This document shows, piece by piece, positions 24,582 through 34,393 of a stretch of DNA of 64,000 nucleotides. Position 1 is the stretch's first letter, and the number at the start of each line of letters is the position of its first letter. The stretch is from NCBI RefSeq assembly GCF_029953285.1, contig NZ_JASAOI010000011.1, positions 62,001-126,000 on the forward strand. Direction: 5' to 3'. The DNA is from Yinghuangia seranimata. Its GTDB lineage: Bacteria; Actinomycetota; Actinomycetes; Streptomycetales; Streptomycetaceae. The notes beneath the pieces were generated by a model that was not told the DNA's origin, did no database searches, and worked only from the letters and a program-made list of their open reading frames with translations. The translations under genes were made by a program, and so were the position numbers.

Positions 24582-27500
24582 ATGACCCCTCCGTTCCCCC
24601 ACCTGCACGTCGCCTCGGGGTACTCGATGCGGTACGGCGCGTCCCATCCGCAGGCCCTCGTCGAGCGCGCCGCCGACGAGGGCATGGACATCCTCGCGCT
24701 GACCGACCGCGACGGTGTCTACGGCGCCGTCGCGTTCGTGAAGGCGTGCGGCAAGGCCGGCATCCGCCCGGTGCTCGGCGCGGACCTGGCGGTGGCGCCG
24801 GATCCCGTCGCGCCCGGTTCGGCCCCGGGCCGCGCGTCCGCGCAGCACGCCGCCCCGTACCCGGCCGGGCAGACCGGGCCCACCGTCCCCTCCACCCGCC
24901 GCAAGTCCCCCGCCCGCGGCGGCGCGTTCGTCGACCCGCGCCTGCCGCGGGTGACGATCCTCGCCCGCGGCCGGGCCGGCTGGGCCGCGCTGTGCCGCCT
25001 GGTCAGCGCCGCGCACGCGCGCGGCCGGGACGCCGCACCGCCGGGATCGGGCCGCCGCCCGGTGCCGGCGGTCACGCTCGCCGACCTGTCCGAGCACGCG
25101 CACAACGCGGCCGCCGCCGGTGGCGCGCTGGTCGTCCTCGCGGGCCCCGACTCGGAGGTCGGCCGCGCGTCCGCCGCCCGCCGCGACACCCACGCCGTGC
25201 GCCTGCTGTCGGCGTACCGCGCCGCGCTGCCGCCCGGTTCGCTGTACGTCGAGCTGGTCAGCCATCTGGGCCCGGCCGCGAGCCCGCTGTCGGCGACGTC
25301 GGCGGCGCGCCTGCTCACGCTCGCCGACGACCACCGGGTCCCGGCCGTCCTGACCAACGCCGTCCGCTACGTCGACCGCGCCGAGGCCCCGGTCGCGGAC
25401 GTCCTGGACGCCGCCCGCCGCCTCGTCCCGCTCGGCCACCGCCACCTGGACCGGGTCGGCACCGAGGGCCACCTGAAGTCGACGCTGGACATGGTCCGGG
25501 TGGCCGCCGAGATCACCGTGCAGGCCGGCCGGGGCACGGCCGCCGCGCTGCTGGCCCGCACGCGCGGGCTCGCCGAGTCGCTGGTCCTGGACCCGCGCGA
25601 GGACCTGGGCATCGGCAAGGTGTTCTATCCGGAGCCGGAAGTGCTGGGCGTCCCGTCGAGCGAGGCCGCGGCCGAGCTCAGGAGCCGCTGCGAGGCCGGC
25701 CTCGGGCTGCGCGGCATCGCCCCGACCGGCGAGGCGCTGACCCGCCTGGACGACGAACTCGCCCTGATCGGCCGCCTCAAGCTGCCGTCGTACTTCCTGA
25801 CCGTGGCGGGCGTCGTCGACCTGATCCGCGGCATGGGCGTGCGCTGCGCGGCGCGCGGTTCGGGCGCGGGCAGCCTGGTGAACCACCTGATCGGCATCTC
25901 GGGCGTGAACCCGCTGCGGTACGGGCTGATCATGGAGCGCTTCGTGTCGGACCGCCGCCAGGCGCTCCCCGACATCGACGTCGACGTCGAGTCGGCGCGC
26001 CGCACCGACGTCTACGAGCGGATCCTCGAGGTGTTCGGCGCAGAGCGCTGCGCCATGGTGTCGATGACCGAGACGTACCGCGCCCGCCACGCCATCCGCG
26101 ACGTCGGCGCCGCGCTCGGCCTGCCGCCGGGCGAGATCGACGCGGTGGCCAAGGCGTTCCCGCACATCCGGGCCCGTGACGTGCGGGCGGCGCTGCGCGA
26201 CCTGCCGGAGCTGCGCGCGTCCGGCATCACCGAGGCGAACTTCGGGATGCTGCTGACGCTCGCGGAACGCCTCGACAAACTGCCGCGCCACCTCGCGCTG
26301 CACCCGTGCGGCGTGCTGCTGTCCGACACCAGCCTGCTGGACCGCACGCCGGTCGAGACGAGCGCGCAGGACTTCCCGATGAGCCAGTTCGGCAAGGACG
26401 ACGTCGAGGACCTGGGGCTGCTCAAGCTGGACGTGCTCGGCGTGCGCATGCAGTCCGCGATGGCGCACGCGCTCGACGAGGTCGAGCGCACCGGCGGCGG
26501 CCGCGTCGACCTGGACGCGGTGCCGTTCGACGACCCGGAGACGTTCGAGCTGATCCGCTCGACCCGCACGCTCGGCTGCTTCCAGATCGAGTCGCCCGGG
26601 CAGCGGGAGCTGGTCGGCAAGTTCGCGCCCGAGACGTTCGACGACCTGATCATCGACATCTCGCTGTTCCGGCCCGGCCCGGTCAAGAGCGACATGGTCA
26701 CCCCGTTCCTCAACGCCCGCCAGGGCTGGACGTCGCGCGACGTCATCCACCCCGACCTGTCGGACGCGCTCGCCGAGACCGAGGGCGTCGTGGTCTTCCA
26801 CGAGCAGGTCATCCGCATCATCGCGACCATGACCGGCTGCGACTTCGCGCGCGCCGACGTCGCCCGCCGCGCGCTCGGCAGCGTCGACGGGCAGACGCAG
26901 GTCCGCGACTGGTTCTGCTACGAGGCCGACCGGCGCGGCTACGACCGGGCGACCGTCACCCGGGTGTGGGAGGTCCTCAAGGCGTTCGCGTCGTTCGGGT
27001 TCTGCAAGGCGCACGCGGCGGCCTTCGCGGTGCCCACCTACCAGTCGGCGTGGCTGAAGGCGCACCACACGGCGGCGTTCGCGGCGGGCGTGCTCACCCA
27101 CGACCCGGGCATGTACCCCAAGCGGCTGATCCTGGACGACGCACGCCAGTTCGGCGTCCCCGTGCTCGGCGTCGACGTCAACGTCTCGGACGCCGTCTAC
27201 CGGGTGGAGCGCGCGCCCGACGGCAGGCCCGGCATCCGCATCGCGCTCGCCGAGGTCAAGGGCATCAGCGAGGACGAGGTGGAACGCATCGTCCAGGCCC
27301 GGCCGTACACGTCGCTCGCCGACTTCTGGCACCGCACGGGCACGTCCCGGCCGGTCACCGAACGGCTGGTCCTGGTCGGCGGGTTCGACGCGGTGCACCA
27401 CATCGGGAACGGCGCCGGCTCCGGAGGCGGCCCGGGGGCGGGCCCGACGCGCCGCGACCTGCTGCTGCAGATCGACGACCTGGACCGCTACGGCCGCGAG

Positions 27501-28244
27501 GCCGCCCCCGCGAAGGCCCGCGGCACCCGCGGCGGCCACGACACGCAGCTCGCCCTCGGCCTCGTCGACCACGAGGCACCCGAGACCACGGGGCTGCCGG
27601 AGATGACGCCCGCCGAACGCGTCCAGGCCGAACTGGAGATCCTCGGCATGGACGCCGACCAGCACGTCGTCGGCTTCTACACCGACTTCCTCGACGCCCT
27701 CGGCGTCACCCGCTCCCGCGACCTGCTGCACCGCCGCGCGCGCAGCGAAATCCTCGTCGCGGGCGTCAAGGTCGCCACCCAGACCCCGCCGGTGCGGTCC
27801 GGGCGGCGCGTCGTGTTCCTCACCCTCGACGACGCCACCGGACCGGTCGACGCCACGTTCTTCGAGGACGCGCAGGGCCCCTACGCCGCCACGCTGTTCC
27901 ACTCGTGGCTGCTGGTCGTGCGCGGCGTCCTGCGGCGCACCGGCCCGCGCGGCGTGTCGCTGCGCGCGACCGGCTGCTGGGAGATGGGCGCGCTGTACGA
28001 GGCGTGGCGCGAGGGCGGCCTCGACGCCGTCCACGCGCTGATGGGCACCGCGGGCGGCCCGGCGAGCGAGGACGCCGTGCAGGGGGCGGCGGCCAGCCGG
28101 TCGACCCGGCCGGTCGTGCACCGGGTGCTGGTGCATCCGAGCGGGTTCAAGGTGTCGCCGTACGCCGACCTGCGCCCGCCGGGCACACCGACCAAGGACG
28201 CGCCGCGCAAGCTGTGGCACGCGAGCCCGGGGAGCTCGGGATGA
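24582..28244 (+). CDS. dnaE2: Error-prone DNA polymerase III alpha subunit (DnaE2)
   Basis: 1220 residues. An N-terminal PHP domain (FPHLHVASGYSMRYGASHP, then DILALTDRDGVYGA and RPVLGADL) carries an expanded low-complexity insert at about 75-115. The C-family polymerase core has PDIDVDVES near 463-471 with the catalytic Asp residues. The helix-hairpin-helix and OB-fold regions follow (LDDATGPVDATFFED, HPSGFKVSPYADLR). DnaE2 carries out damage-induced mutagenic synthesis. Its usual partners ImuA and ImuB are absent; dinB lies 1 kb downstream instead. The upstream LexA box fits SOS induction. Confidence 0.95.
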   Translation: MTPPFPHLHVASGYSMRYGASHPQALVERAADEGMDILALTDRDGVYGAVAFVKACGKAGIRPVLGADLAVAPDPVAPGSAPGRASAQHAAPYPAGQTGPTVPSTRRKSPARGGAFVDPRLPRVTILARGRAGWAALCRLVSAAHARGRDAAPPGSGRRPVPAVTLADLSEHAHNAAAAGGALVVLAGPDSEVGRASAARRDTHAVRLLSAYRAALPPGSLYVELVSHLGPAASPLSATSAARLLTLADDHRVPAVLTNAVRYVDRAEAPVADVLDAARRLVPLGHRHLDRVGTEGHLKSTLDMVRVAAEITVQAGRGTAAALLARTRGLAESLVLDPREDLGIGKVFYPEPEVLGVPSSEAAAELRSRCEAGLGLRGIAPTGEALTRLDDELALIGRLKLPSYFLTVAGVVDLIRGMGVRCAARGSGAGSLVNHLIGISGVNPLRYGLIMERFVSDRRQALPDIDVDVESARRTDVYERILEVFGAERCAMVSMTETYRARHAIRDVGAALGLPPGEIDAVAKAFPHIRARDVRAALRDLPELRASGITEANFGMLLTLAERLDKLPRHLALHPCGVLLSDTSLLDRTPVETSAQDFPMSQFGKDDVEDLGLLKLDVLGVRMQSAMAHALDEVERTGGGRVDLDAVPFDDPETFELIRSTRTLGCFQIESPGQRELVGKFAPETFDDLIIDISLFRPGPVKSDMVTPFLNARQGWTSRDVIHPDLSDALAETEGVVVFHEQVIRIIATMTGCDFARADVARRALGSVDGQTQVRDWFCYEADRRGYDRATVTRVWEVLKAFASFGFCKAHAAAFAVPTYQSAWLKAHHTAAFAAGVLTHDPGMYPKRLILDDARQFGVPVLGVDVNVSDAVYRVERAPDGRPGIRIALAEVKGISEDEVERIVQARPYTSLADFWHRTGTSRPVTERLVLVGGFDAVHHIGNGAGSGGGPGAGPTRRDLLLQIDDLDRYGREAAPAKARGTRGGHDTQLALGLVDHEAPETTGLPEMTPAERVQAELEILGMDADQHVVGFYTDFLDALGVTRSRDLLHRRARSEILVAGVKVATQTPPVRSGRRVVFLTLDDATGPVDATFFEDAQGPYAATLFHSWLLVVRGVLRRTGPRGVSLRATGCWEMGALYEAWREGGLDAVHALMGTAGGPASEDAVQGAAASRSTRPVVHRVLVHPSGFKVSPYADLRPPGTPTKDAPRKLWHASPGSSG

Positions 28245-28374
28245 CCGCGGCGACGAGGCGGGAGGTCCCGCGCGGCGGCCGGAACGGCATCGTCCGGTCC
28301 GCGCCGCACGTGGTCGGTCGCGCGCGCCGAAACGTTCTAGGGTGGAGCCCCGGGCAGACGACAGGAGGCTCCCC

Positions 28375-29103
28375 TTGTCCGACCAGATGCGACGCCGCAG
28401 TTCGATGCGTACCGCCGTGGTGTGGCAGGTGCTGCGCGCCGCGCTGGACCGCCGGGCGGCGGCGGCCGGGCGGGACGTGCTCGACGTCCTGGACACCGGC
28501 GGCGGCACCGGCAACTTCGCCGTGCCCCTCGCGCGGCTCGGCCACCGCGTCACCGTCGTCGACCCCAGCCCCGACGCGCTCGCCGCGCTCGAACGACGCG
28601 CGGCGGAGGCCGGCGTCACCGAGCTGGTCAAGGCCTACCAGGGCGACACGCAGACGCTGTTCGACGTCGTCGACCGGGACGGCGCCGACATCGTGCTGTG
28701 CCACGGCGTCCTCGAGGTCGTCGACGAGCCGGCCGAGGCCCTCGGCACCGTCGCGGACGCGCTGCGCCCCGGCGGCACCCTCAGCCTGCTCGCGGCCAAC
28801 CGCACCGGCGCCGTGCTGGCCCGCGCGCTGGCCGGGCACTTCGCCCAGGCCGCCGCGGCACTGGCCGACCCGGCCGCGCTGCCGCGCCGGTTCACCGTCG
28901 ACGAGCTCACCGGGATACTGGCCGAGGTCGGCCTCAAGGCGGGCCCTGTGCACGCCGTCCGCGTGTTCTCCGACCTGGTCCCGGGCGTCCTCGTCGACGA
29001 CCCCGCCTCGTTCGACGCCCTGCTGGACCTGGAGAAGGCCGCGGCCGAGCTCCCCGAGTACCGCTCGCTGGCGACGCAGATCCACCTGCTCGCCGAGAAG
29101 TGA
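28375..29103 (+). CDS. Class I SAM-dependent methyltransferase
   Basis: 242 residues from a TTG start, chosen because AGGAGG (28363-28368) stands 6 bases before it; a GTG at 28342 has no such site and an ATG at 28387 is too close. DTGGGTGNFAVPLAR (40-54) is motif I, and VVDPSP (61-66) supplies the ribose-binding Asp63. LCHGVLEVVDEPAEAL and LRPGGTLSLL are motifs II-III. It resembles UbiE/BioC-type small-molecule methyltransferases; the substrate is unknown. It lies between dnaE2 and dinB, an order also seen in streptomycetes. Confidence 0.85.
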   Translation: MSDQMRRRSSMRTAVVWQVLRAALDRRAAAAGRDVLDVLDTGGGTGNFAVPLARLGHRVTVVDPSPDALAALERRAAEAGVTELVKAYQGDTQTLFDVVDRDGADIVLCHGVLEVVDEPAEALGTVADALRPGGTLSLLAANRTGAVLARALAGHFAQAAAALADPAALPRRFTVDELTGILAEVGLKAGPVHAVRVFSDLVPGVLVDDPASFDALLDLEKAAAELPEYRSLATQIHLLAEK

Positions 29104-29238
29104 CGCGGGCGGGGCACGGGCCTGTGGACAACGGAAAGCACGCGACGCGGGCGTTCTGCTAAACCCCCAAGGTGGGGGCCTGCGGAACCGGTCGGATGAT
29201 CACACCGGGCCCCGTCCTGCCGAGCGGCGGGTGGTCGC

Positions 29239-30567
29239 ATGACCTCCGCCGCCTACCGGCCCGAGCCCGAGCGCGGACCCGTCCCTGCCCCCGCCCACGG
29301 CGAGGCCGGACCCGCCCCCGCCCGCGACGGGGCCGGCCCGTCCGACGACCGCACGGCCGCACCCGTCCCCACCGTCCTGCACGTCGACATGGACGCCTTC
29401 TACGCGTCCGTCGAGATCCGCCGTCGTCCCGAGCTGCGCGGGCGACCCGTCGTCGTCGGGTCGCCCGGGCCGCGCGGGGTGGTGCTGTCGGCGACGCACG
29501 ACGTGCGCGCGTACGGCGTCCACGCCGGCCAGCCCGTCGGCCGGGCCCGGCGGCTGTGCCCGCAGGCGTCCTTCGTCGCGCCCGACCACGACGAGTACGC
29601 CCGCGTGTCCGGCAACGTCATGGAGTACCTGCGCACCCTCACCCCGGTCGTCGAACCGCTGTCGCTCGACGAGGCGTTCCTCGACCTGTCCGGCGCGCTG
29701 CGCCGCTTGGGCCGCGACCCGGCGCGGATCGGCGCGGACATCCGGGCGCGGGTCGCCGACGAGCAGGGCATCACGTGCTCGGTCGGCGTCGCGTCCACCA
29801 AGTTCGTCGCCAAGCTCGCGGGCGCCACCGTCAAACCGGACGGCCTGCGCGTGGTCCGCGACGACGAGGTGATCGCGTTCCTCCACCCGCTCCCGGTCGA
29901 CCGGCTGTGGGGCGTCGGCGAGCGCACCGAGGCCGCCCTGACCCGCCTCGGCCTCTACACCGTGGGTGACATCGCCCACACCCCGCCCGCCACCTTGTGC
30001 CGCGCGCTCGGCCAGGCCGCCGGCCGCACCCTGTACGCGCTGGCCTGGGGCCGCGACGAGCGACCCGTCGTGCCGTCCGAGCCCGAGCGCAGCATCGGCA
30101 CCGAGGAGACCTTCCCCGCCGACGTCGACGACCCCGACACGATCCGCCGCGCCCTCCTGCGTCTGTCCGGCCGCACCGGCGCCCGGCTGCGCGGCGCGGG
30201 CCTCGCCGGCCGCACCGTCACCGTCAAGCTGCGGTTCTCCGACTTCACCACGCTGACCAGGTCGAAGACGCTGCGCGAGGCGACGGACGTGGGCCGGGAG
30301 ATCTACACCGCGGCGTGCGCGCTGCACGCCGCGCTCGGCCTCGAACGGGCCCGCCTCCGCCTGGTCGGGGTCCGCGTCGAACACCTCGTGCCCGGCGACC
30401 GGCCGCGCCAGCTGCTGCTGGGCGAACGGGAGACCGGATGGGCCGAGGTCGAGCGCGCCGCGGACGCCGTACGGGACCGCTTCGGCGGCCACGCCCTGGC
30501 CCCGGCCAGCCTGCTGCCGGGCACCCCCGCGGCCCCGCCGCCGCGTCCGCCGCGAACCGGCCGCTGA
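29239..30567 (+). CDS. dinB: DNA polymerase IV (DinB, Y family)
   Basis: 442 residues. A ~40-residue Pro/Ala-rich leader precedes VLHVDMDAFYASVEI (47-60) with catalytic Asp50 and Asp52. SLDEAFLDLS (142-151) supplies Asp144 and Glu145. The thumb and little-finger domains follow (GVGERTEAALTRLGLYTVGD, ETFPADVDD, TVTVKLRFSDF). QLLLG near 390 may be the clamp-binding peptide. It bypasses lesions or extends mismatched ends. No LexA box was found directly upstream, so it may depend on read-through or be constitutive. Confidence 0.94.
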   Translation: MTSAAYRPEPERGPVPAPAHGEAGPAPARDGAGPSDDRTAAPVPTVLHVDMDAFYASVEIRRRPELRGRPVVVGSPGPRGVVLSATHDVRAYGVHAGQPVGRARRLCPQASFVAPDHDEYARVSGNVMEYLRTLTPVVEPLSLDEAFLDLSGALRRLGRDPARIGADIRARVADEQGITCSVGVASTKFVAKLAGATVKPDGLRVVRDDEVIAFLHPLPVDRLWGVGERTEAALTRLGLYTVGDIAHTPPATLCRALGQAAGRTLYALAWGRDERPVVPSEPERSIGTEETFPADVDDPDTIRRALLRLSGRTGARLRGAGLAGRTVTVKLRFSDFTTLTRSKTLREATDVGREIYTAACALHAALGLERARLRLVGVRVEHLVPGDRPRQLLLGERETGWAEVERAADAVRDRFGGHALAPASLLPGTPAAPPPRPPRTGR

Positions 30568-30897
30568 ACGCGGGAACCCCCGGCCCGTCCCGAGCGTCAG
30601 CCCATGTGGGAACGGGCCTGGGCGCATATCATCCTTGCAAGGCGGTCGGCTGCCGGCCGCCGCACTCCAGCCCGGTCCCGCGTGCGGTCTGATCACAAAT
30701 GACATGACCGCGCCACGGACAGGGAATGCATGGGGAAGGTGGGGGCCGTCGCCAACGGAACCGTCACCCGCGGCATCGAGTCGACAAGGCGGCACATCGG
30801 CCGGGTCGTCTTTCGCGGGTGGGTTTCACGATGACGGTTAGCTGCCTATCCTGAAAGGGCCGCACCGGTCGCCTCGCGGCCGACGAAGGAGGACGCC
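30568..30897. other. Intergenic region dinB to DUF3040
   Basis: 330 bases with no supported gene. A CCTTGCAAGG palindrome (30633-30642) runs into a hairpin GGCGGTCGG (30641-30649) / CCGGCCGCC (30653-30661) that could terminate dinB. Near the end, TTCACG (30825-30830) and TATCCT (30847-30852) with a 16-base spacer may be the DUF3040 promoter. Confidence 0.45.
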
Positions 30898-31284
30898 GTG
30901 CCGCTCTCAGAGCACGAGCAGCGTTTGCTCGAGCAGATGGAGCGAGCGCTGTACGCCGAAGATCCCAAGTTCGCGACAGCGCTTGAGGGTGCCGGCATGC
31001 GCACGCATACCCGGCGTCGGACAGGCTGGGCGATCGCAGGCTTCGTCGTCGGCCTCGTTCTGCTCATGACCGGCGTCATGCTGCCGGCCATCTGGATCAG
31101 TGTCGTCGGCTTCCTGCTGATGCTCACCGGTGCCGTGCTCGCGGTCACCGGCTGGCGCCGCTCGCCCGCGCAGGCGGCGGACGCCGGGCAGCGCCAGGGC
31201 GGCCGCGCGCCGCGACCGCGCCGCGCCAAGATGATGAACCGCATCGAGGACCGCTGGCGCCGCCGCCGCGACGAACAGGGCTGA
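30898..31284 (+). CDS. DUF3040 membrane protein
   Basis: 128 residues from GTG with AAGGAGG at good spacing. The N-terminal MPLSEHEQRLLEQMERALYA followed by EDPKFA is the hallmark of DUF3040 proteins. Two membrane helices (about 42-62 and 65-86) follow, then an Arg-rich cytoplasmic tail. The family is widespread in actinobacteria near the dcw and mutagenesis loci; the role is unknown. It looks monocistronic. Confidence 0.9.
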   Translation: MPLSEHEQRLLEQMERALYAEDPKFATALEGAGMRTHTRRRTGWAIAGFVVGLVLLMTGVMLPAIWISVVGFLLMLTGAVLAVTGWRRSPAQAADAGQRQGGRAPRPRRAKMMNRIEDRWRRRRDEQG

Positions 31285-31350
31285 ACCGCCCCACCGCAGA
31301 CCACAGCCGAGGTGCCCGCCGACAGCGGGCGCCTCGGCTTTTGCGCGGGC

Positions 31351-34089
31351 TCAGTTCGTGCGGGTGTTGTCCAGGTGGTGGCCCAGGTAGCCGACGTGGA
31401 TGCGGCCGGTCGCGCCGGCGGCGTCGTCGTGGAAGTGCATGCGCGGGGCCGGGTTGCCGATACCGCGCAGCTTGATGTGGGCCTCCATGAACACCGCCTC
31501 GTCCGCACACACCTCGGCGGGCACCGGGAACGTGCGGGCCTTGCGGAACTTCGCCCGGCCGGCGACCGCGTCCGACTCCTTCATGGCGAACTTCTTCGGC
31601 GACAACGCGTACGCCCCGTGCGGAGGATTCCGGCACCAGTCGCGGAACCCGCCGCGGAAGCCGTTCGACGAACGGGCCGCGGCGTAGGCGTTCAACGCCC
31701 GCAACGCGTCCCAGGCGGCGGCGGCCCAGACCCGGGTGTGGCCCGGCTCGGCCTTGTCCAGCAACGCGGCGCCGGCGTCCAACGCGTCCGGCAGACACAC
31801 ATGCGGCAACTCGCCGCGGGCGCGCAGCAGGACGTCGGCCAGGCACTCGGGTATCCAGACCGCGTCGTACGACGGAACGGCGGCACCCGCGCACACCTCC
31901 GCCAGCAGCCCGTCGAGCCGACGCACCCGCTCCTCGGCCCGACGAGCCTCTTCGGCCAGTTCCTCGTACTGCAGCACCAACAGGTCGTAGTCGTCCCGCA
32001 ACCGGGCCAACTCCGCGGCCAGCAGCTCGGAATCCGACTCCTCCTCGGCCCCTCGCCGCTCCGGCCCCAACCGCCCGACGATCGCCCGAAGTTCCGGCAC
32101 CAGCCCCGCCAACGAAGCGACAGCCTCGGGCACCCGCCCCAACGCCTGCAGCCCCGCCTGCACGTCCGTCCCGGCCAACAACGCCACCACCTGCCGCGCA
32201 ACCGGCCCGGCGAGCGCCTCAACGAGCTCGCCCTCCCCGACGAGCGAGCCGACGACACGGGGGAGGTCGGTGCCGCCCTGACTGTCCGGCTGCCCGACGG
32301 GGCAGGCCCGCCCAACGCTGGTCCCGTGGCCATCGGTCGCCGCGTCAGACGCGACCACCCCGGTGCGGGACGAGTCAGAGCCGAACACAACGCTGGACGA
32401 GACCGGGGCGGCCGAGGTGAGGTCAGTTGTGCGGGTGCTGACCGCCACGGGTCCCGGGCAGTCCGACGAGGACGTCGCGCGCAGGGACCCCTCGACGCAC
32501 TCCTCGCCCTCCGCGCCGGACGCGGCAAGAGCGGCCGAGGTGAGGTCCCGTGTGGGGGCGCCGGCAGCCACGCTTTGCTGACGGTGCGTCGAAGTGCCCG
32601 CATCCGGGGCGCGGGCTGACGAGCCGCCGCCGGGCACGGCCGCGTTGCGCGGGTGGTCTGCGGTGGGGGTGGTGTGCGGCGCATCGCCGGTGGCGGCCCT
32701 CGTCGTGCCGCTGGGCGCGGGTAACCCGGCGCGGGCAGGGACCGAGTCGGTGCGTCCTGGTACCGCCACGCTTCGCGGGCGGTTTGCGGTGGAGTCTGCT
32801 TCCCACGAACCGCTGTCGGCCGCCTCGACGCCTGGCGCTCCGCCCGCATGTGTGGGGGCGGGCCGAGTCGGCGCGTGGGCTGACGGGCCGCTGTGTGGCA
32901 CGGAACCCGGCGCCGTCGCGTTGCCCGGGCGGCCCCTGTGGGACGTATTGCTGGTGCACGTTTCGTCGGTGGTGGTCCCCGTCGCGCTGCTGGGTGCGGG
33001 TGACCCGGCGCCGGCGGGGGGCGCGTCGGTGTGGCCTGGAACCGCCACGCTTTGCGGGCGGTTCGTGGTGGATTCCCCGTCCCGTGAACTGTCGGGGCAG
33101 GCGTTTGGGGGCCGGTCGGGGGCTGGGGTCGGTGGCCTGGGTGGGGGTGGCGGGGCGTTCGGGGTGGGGCGGCGGAGGGTGCAGGGGGTGGGGATGGTGC
33201 GGCGGGGGCCGTCGGGGGCGGTGGCTTGGGACCAGTCGAGGCCTTGGTCGAGGATCTGGGGGACGAGGCGGAGGCCTTGGCGGATGTCGGTGGGGAGGGG
33301 GCGGCGGACGCCGTCGCCCATGACGCCGGTGACGACGACGTCGAGGGCGCGTGGGCCGAGGTCGCGGAGGGCGGAGCCGCTGCGGACCGGGTGGCGTTGG
33401 GGGTAGTCCTCGGTGGTCGGGCTGAGGTCTGCCAGGTAGGTGCGGAGGGCACCGCCGTAGACGGCGAAGCCGGGGCCCAGGGCGCGGTTCATGCGTTCCT
33501 GGGTCGGCTTGTCGCAGAGGCGGGCGATGATCGCGGCGCCGGCGGTGGTGTGGGCGAGGCGGGTGGCGAGGCGTCCTGGGAGGGAGGGTTCGCGTTCGTC
33601 GACGCTGAGGACGACGACGGGCACGCGGCGGCGCGGGTCGAGGAGCCAGCCGAGGAGTTCGTCGACGCGGTCGACGCCGACCTCGACCGGGCCGGCCTCG
33701 AGGGGGATGGCCCCGTCGAAGGCCCGTTCCGCGCCGAGGAGGCCGGACACGACGTCGGCGGCCCGCTGCGGGCCGGGGCCTTCGGGGGCCGGTCCGTCGA
33801 CGGTGACGGCGGCCCATGCCGTGCCGGCGGGGGTGCCCGGTCCCCACAGCGCGGCGACCCGGGTCGGCCCGGAACCGACATACGCCTGCGCGGTGTAGCG
33901 GCCGCACGAGGGCCCGTCCCGCAGTACGACGGTCAGGCCCGCCGTGCCGCCCGCCGGGTCGTCGAGCACGGTTTCGACGACCGGCGACCCGTCGTCGTCC
34001 ACCGCGCACGCCGCGGTGAAGCTGCGGCGCAGCGCGCGCCCGAGGTGCTCGCCGGAGCCGTGGAACACGGCTTGGTAGACGCGGGCCAC
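31351..34089 (-). CDS. Large uncharacterised protein with two conserved-looking ends and a repeated disordered linker
   Basis: 912 residues from the GTG (MARVYQAVFHGSGEHLGR) with GGGGGGA about 7 bases upstream. Residues 1-290 look like one or two alpha/beta domains (VPVVVLSVDEREPSLPGRLA, GFAVYGGALRTYLADL). Residues ~290-645 are Pro/Thr/Ser/Ala-rich, with a degenerate ~95-residue internal duplication (NRPQSVAVPGHTD / NRPRSVAVPGRTD). A charged coiled coil lies near 690-760 (LRDDYDLLVLQYEELAEEAR). The C-terminal ~150 residues are compact and His-rich at the end (RMHFHDDAAG, VGYLGHHL). No family was recognised. The gene stands alone between convergent DUF3040 and a divergent gap. A defence or nuclease role is speculation only. 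Confidence 0.7.
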   Translation of the reverse strand: MARVYQAVFHGSGEHLGRALRRSFTAACAVDDDGSPVVETVLDDPAGGTAGLTVVLRDGPSCGRYTAQAYVGSGPTRVAALWGPGTPAGTAWAAVTVDGPAPEGPGPQRAADVVSGLLGAERAFDGAIPLEAGPVEVGVDRVDELLGWLLDPRRRVPVVVLSVDEREPSLPGRLATRLAHTTAGAAIIARLCDKPTQERMNRALGPGFAVYGGALRTYLADLSPTTEDYPQRHPVRSGSALRDLGPRALDVVVTGVMGDGVRRPLPTDIRQGLRLVPQILDQGLDWSQATAPDGPRRTIPTPCTLRRPTPNAPPPPPRPPTPAPDRPPNACPDSSRDGESTTNRPQSVAVPGHTDAPPAGAGSPAPSSATGTTTDETCTSNTSHRGRPGNATAPGSVPHSGPSAHAPTRPAPTHAGGAPGVEAADSGSWEADSTANRPRSVAVPGRTDSVPARAGLPAPSGTTRAATGDAPHTTPTADHPRNAAVPGGGSSARAPDAGTSTHRQQSVAAGAPTRDLTSAALAASGAEGEECVEGSLRATSSSDCPGPVAVSTRTTDLTSAAPVSSSVVFGSDSSRTGVVASDAATDGHGTSVGRACPVGQPDSQGGTDLPRVVGSLVGEGELVEALAGPVARQVVALLAGTDVQAGLQALGRVPEAVASLAGLVPELRAIVGRLGPERRGAEEESDSELLAAELARLRDDYDLLVLQYEELAEEARRAEERVRRLDGLLAEVCAGAAVPSYDAVWIPECLADVLLRARGELPHVCLPDALDAGAALLDKAEPGHTRVWAAAAWDALRALNAYAAARSSNGFRGGFRDWCRNPPHGAYALSPKKFAMKESDAVAGRAKFRKARTFPVPAEVCADEAVFMEAHIKLRGIGNPAPRMHFHDDAAGATGRIHVGYLGHHLDNTRTN
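32566..33090 (-). repeat. Imperfect ~280-bp repeats in the linker-coding region
   Basis: The segment around 33025-33080 recurs around 32745-32800, with a partial third copy near 32566-32600; copies share ccgccacgctt and gcgggcggtt cores. They code the NRPxSVAVPG repeats of the 912-residue protein. Divergence between copies suggests an old duplication. Confidence 0.6.
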
Positions 34090-34286
34090 GGCACATCCCC
34101 CCGACGGTGAGGCTTGCGGACCACCTTCGCTGGCTTGCCTTCTGGTTACGGTACGGGGATCACGCCCAAGCGGTGAGTGACTTCGCCAATCAGATGTACC
34201 GGGGAGGGCGGGGTTGTGGACAGGCACAACCGCCGGATTGCTTTCGGATTCGACCGGAAACGACCGGACGGGTGGATATAAGAAAG

Positions 34287-34325
34287 CCGATGCGCGACCG
34301 TGCGGACAGCACGGCCGCGCATCGG
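34287..34325 (-). terminator. Terminator of the MoxR-DUF58-TgpA operon
   Basis: CCGATGCGCG-a-CCGTGC (34287-34303) pairs with GCACGG-c-CGCGCATCGG (34309-34325): 16 bp with one mismatch and a 5-base loop. On the minus strand it is followed by CTTTCTTATATCC, a T-rich run, giving an intrinsic terminator 69 bases after the TgpA stop. Confidence 0.82.
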
Positions 34326-34393
34326 CGCGACGTCCCGGGGCCGGGCGAACCGGCCGCGACGTCTCCGGGCCGGGCGAACCGGCCCGGTCCGTC

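Noticed and set aside
23397-28631. A 1744-codon open frame antisense to the DUF6504-dnaE2 block
   Set aside because: It is the complement of well-supported genes, with His/Arg/Gly-rich sequence and no domain pattern; long antisense frames are expected at this GC content.
29123-29131. TGTGGACAA, a perfect DnaA box, with a near match at 34212-34220
   Set aside because: Isolated boxes occur by chance; there is no cluster, AT-rich element or dnaA/dnaN neighbourhood.
29164-29178. CCCCC-AAGGT-GGGGG hairpin after the methyltransferase gene
   Set aside because: Only 5 bp and close to dinB; too weak to call a terminator.
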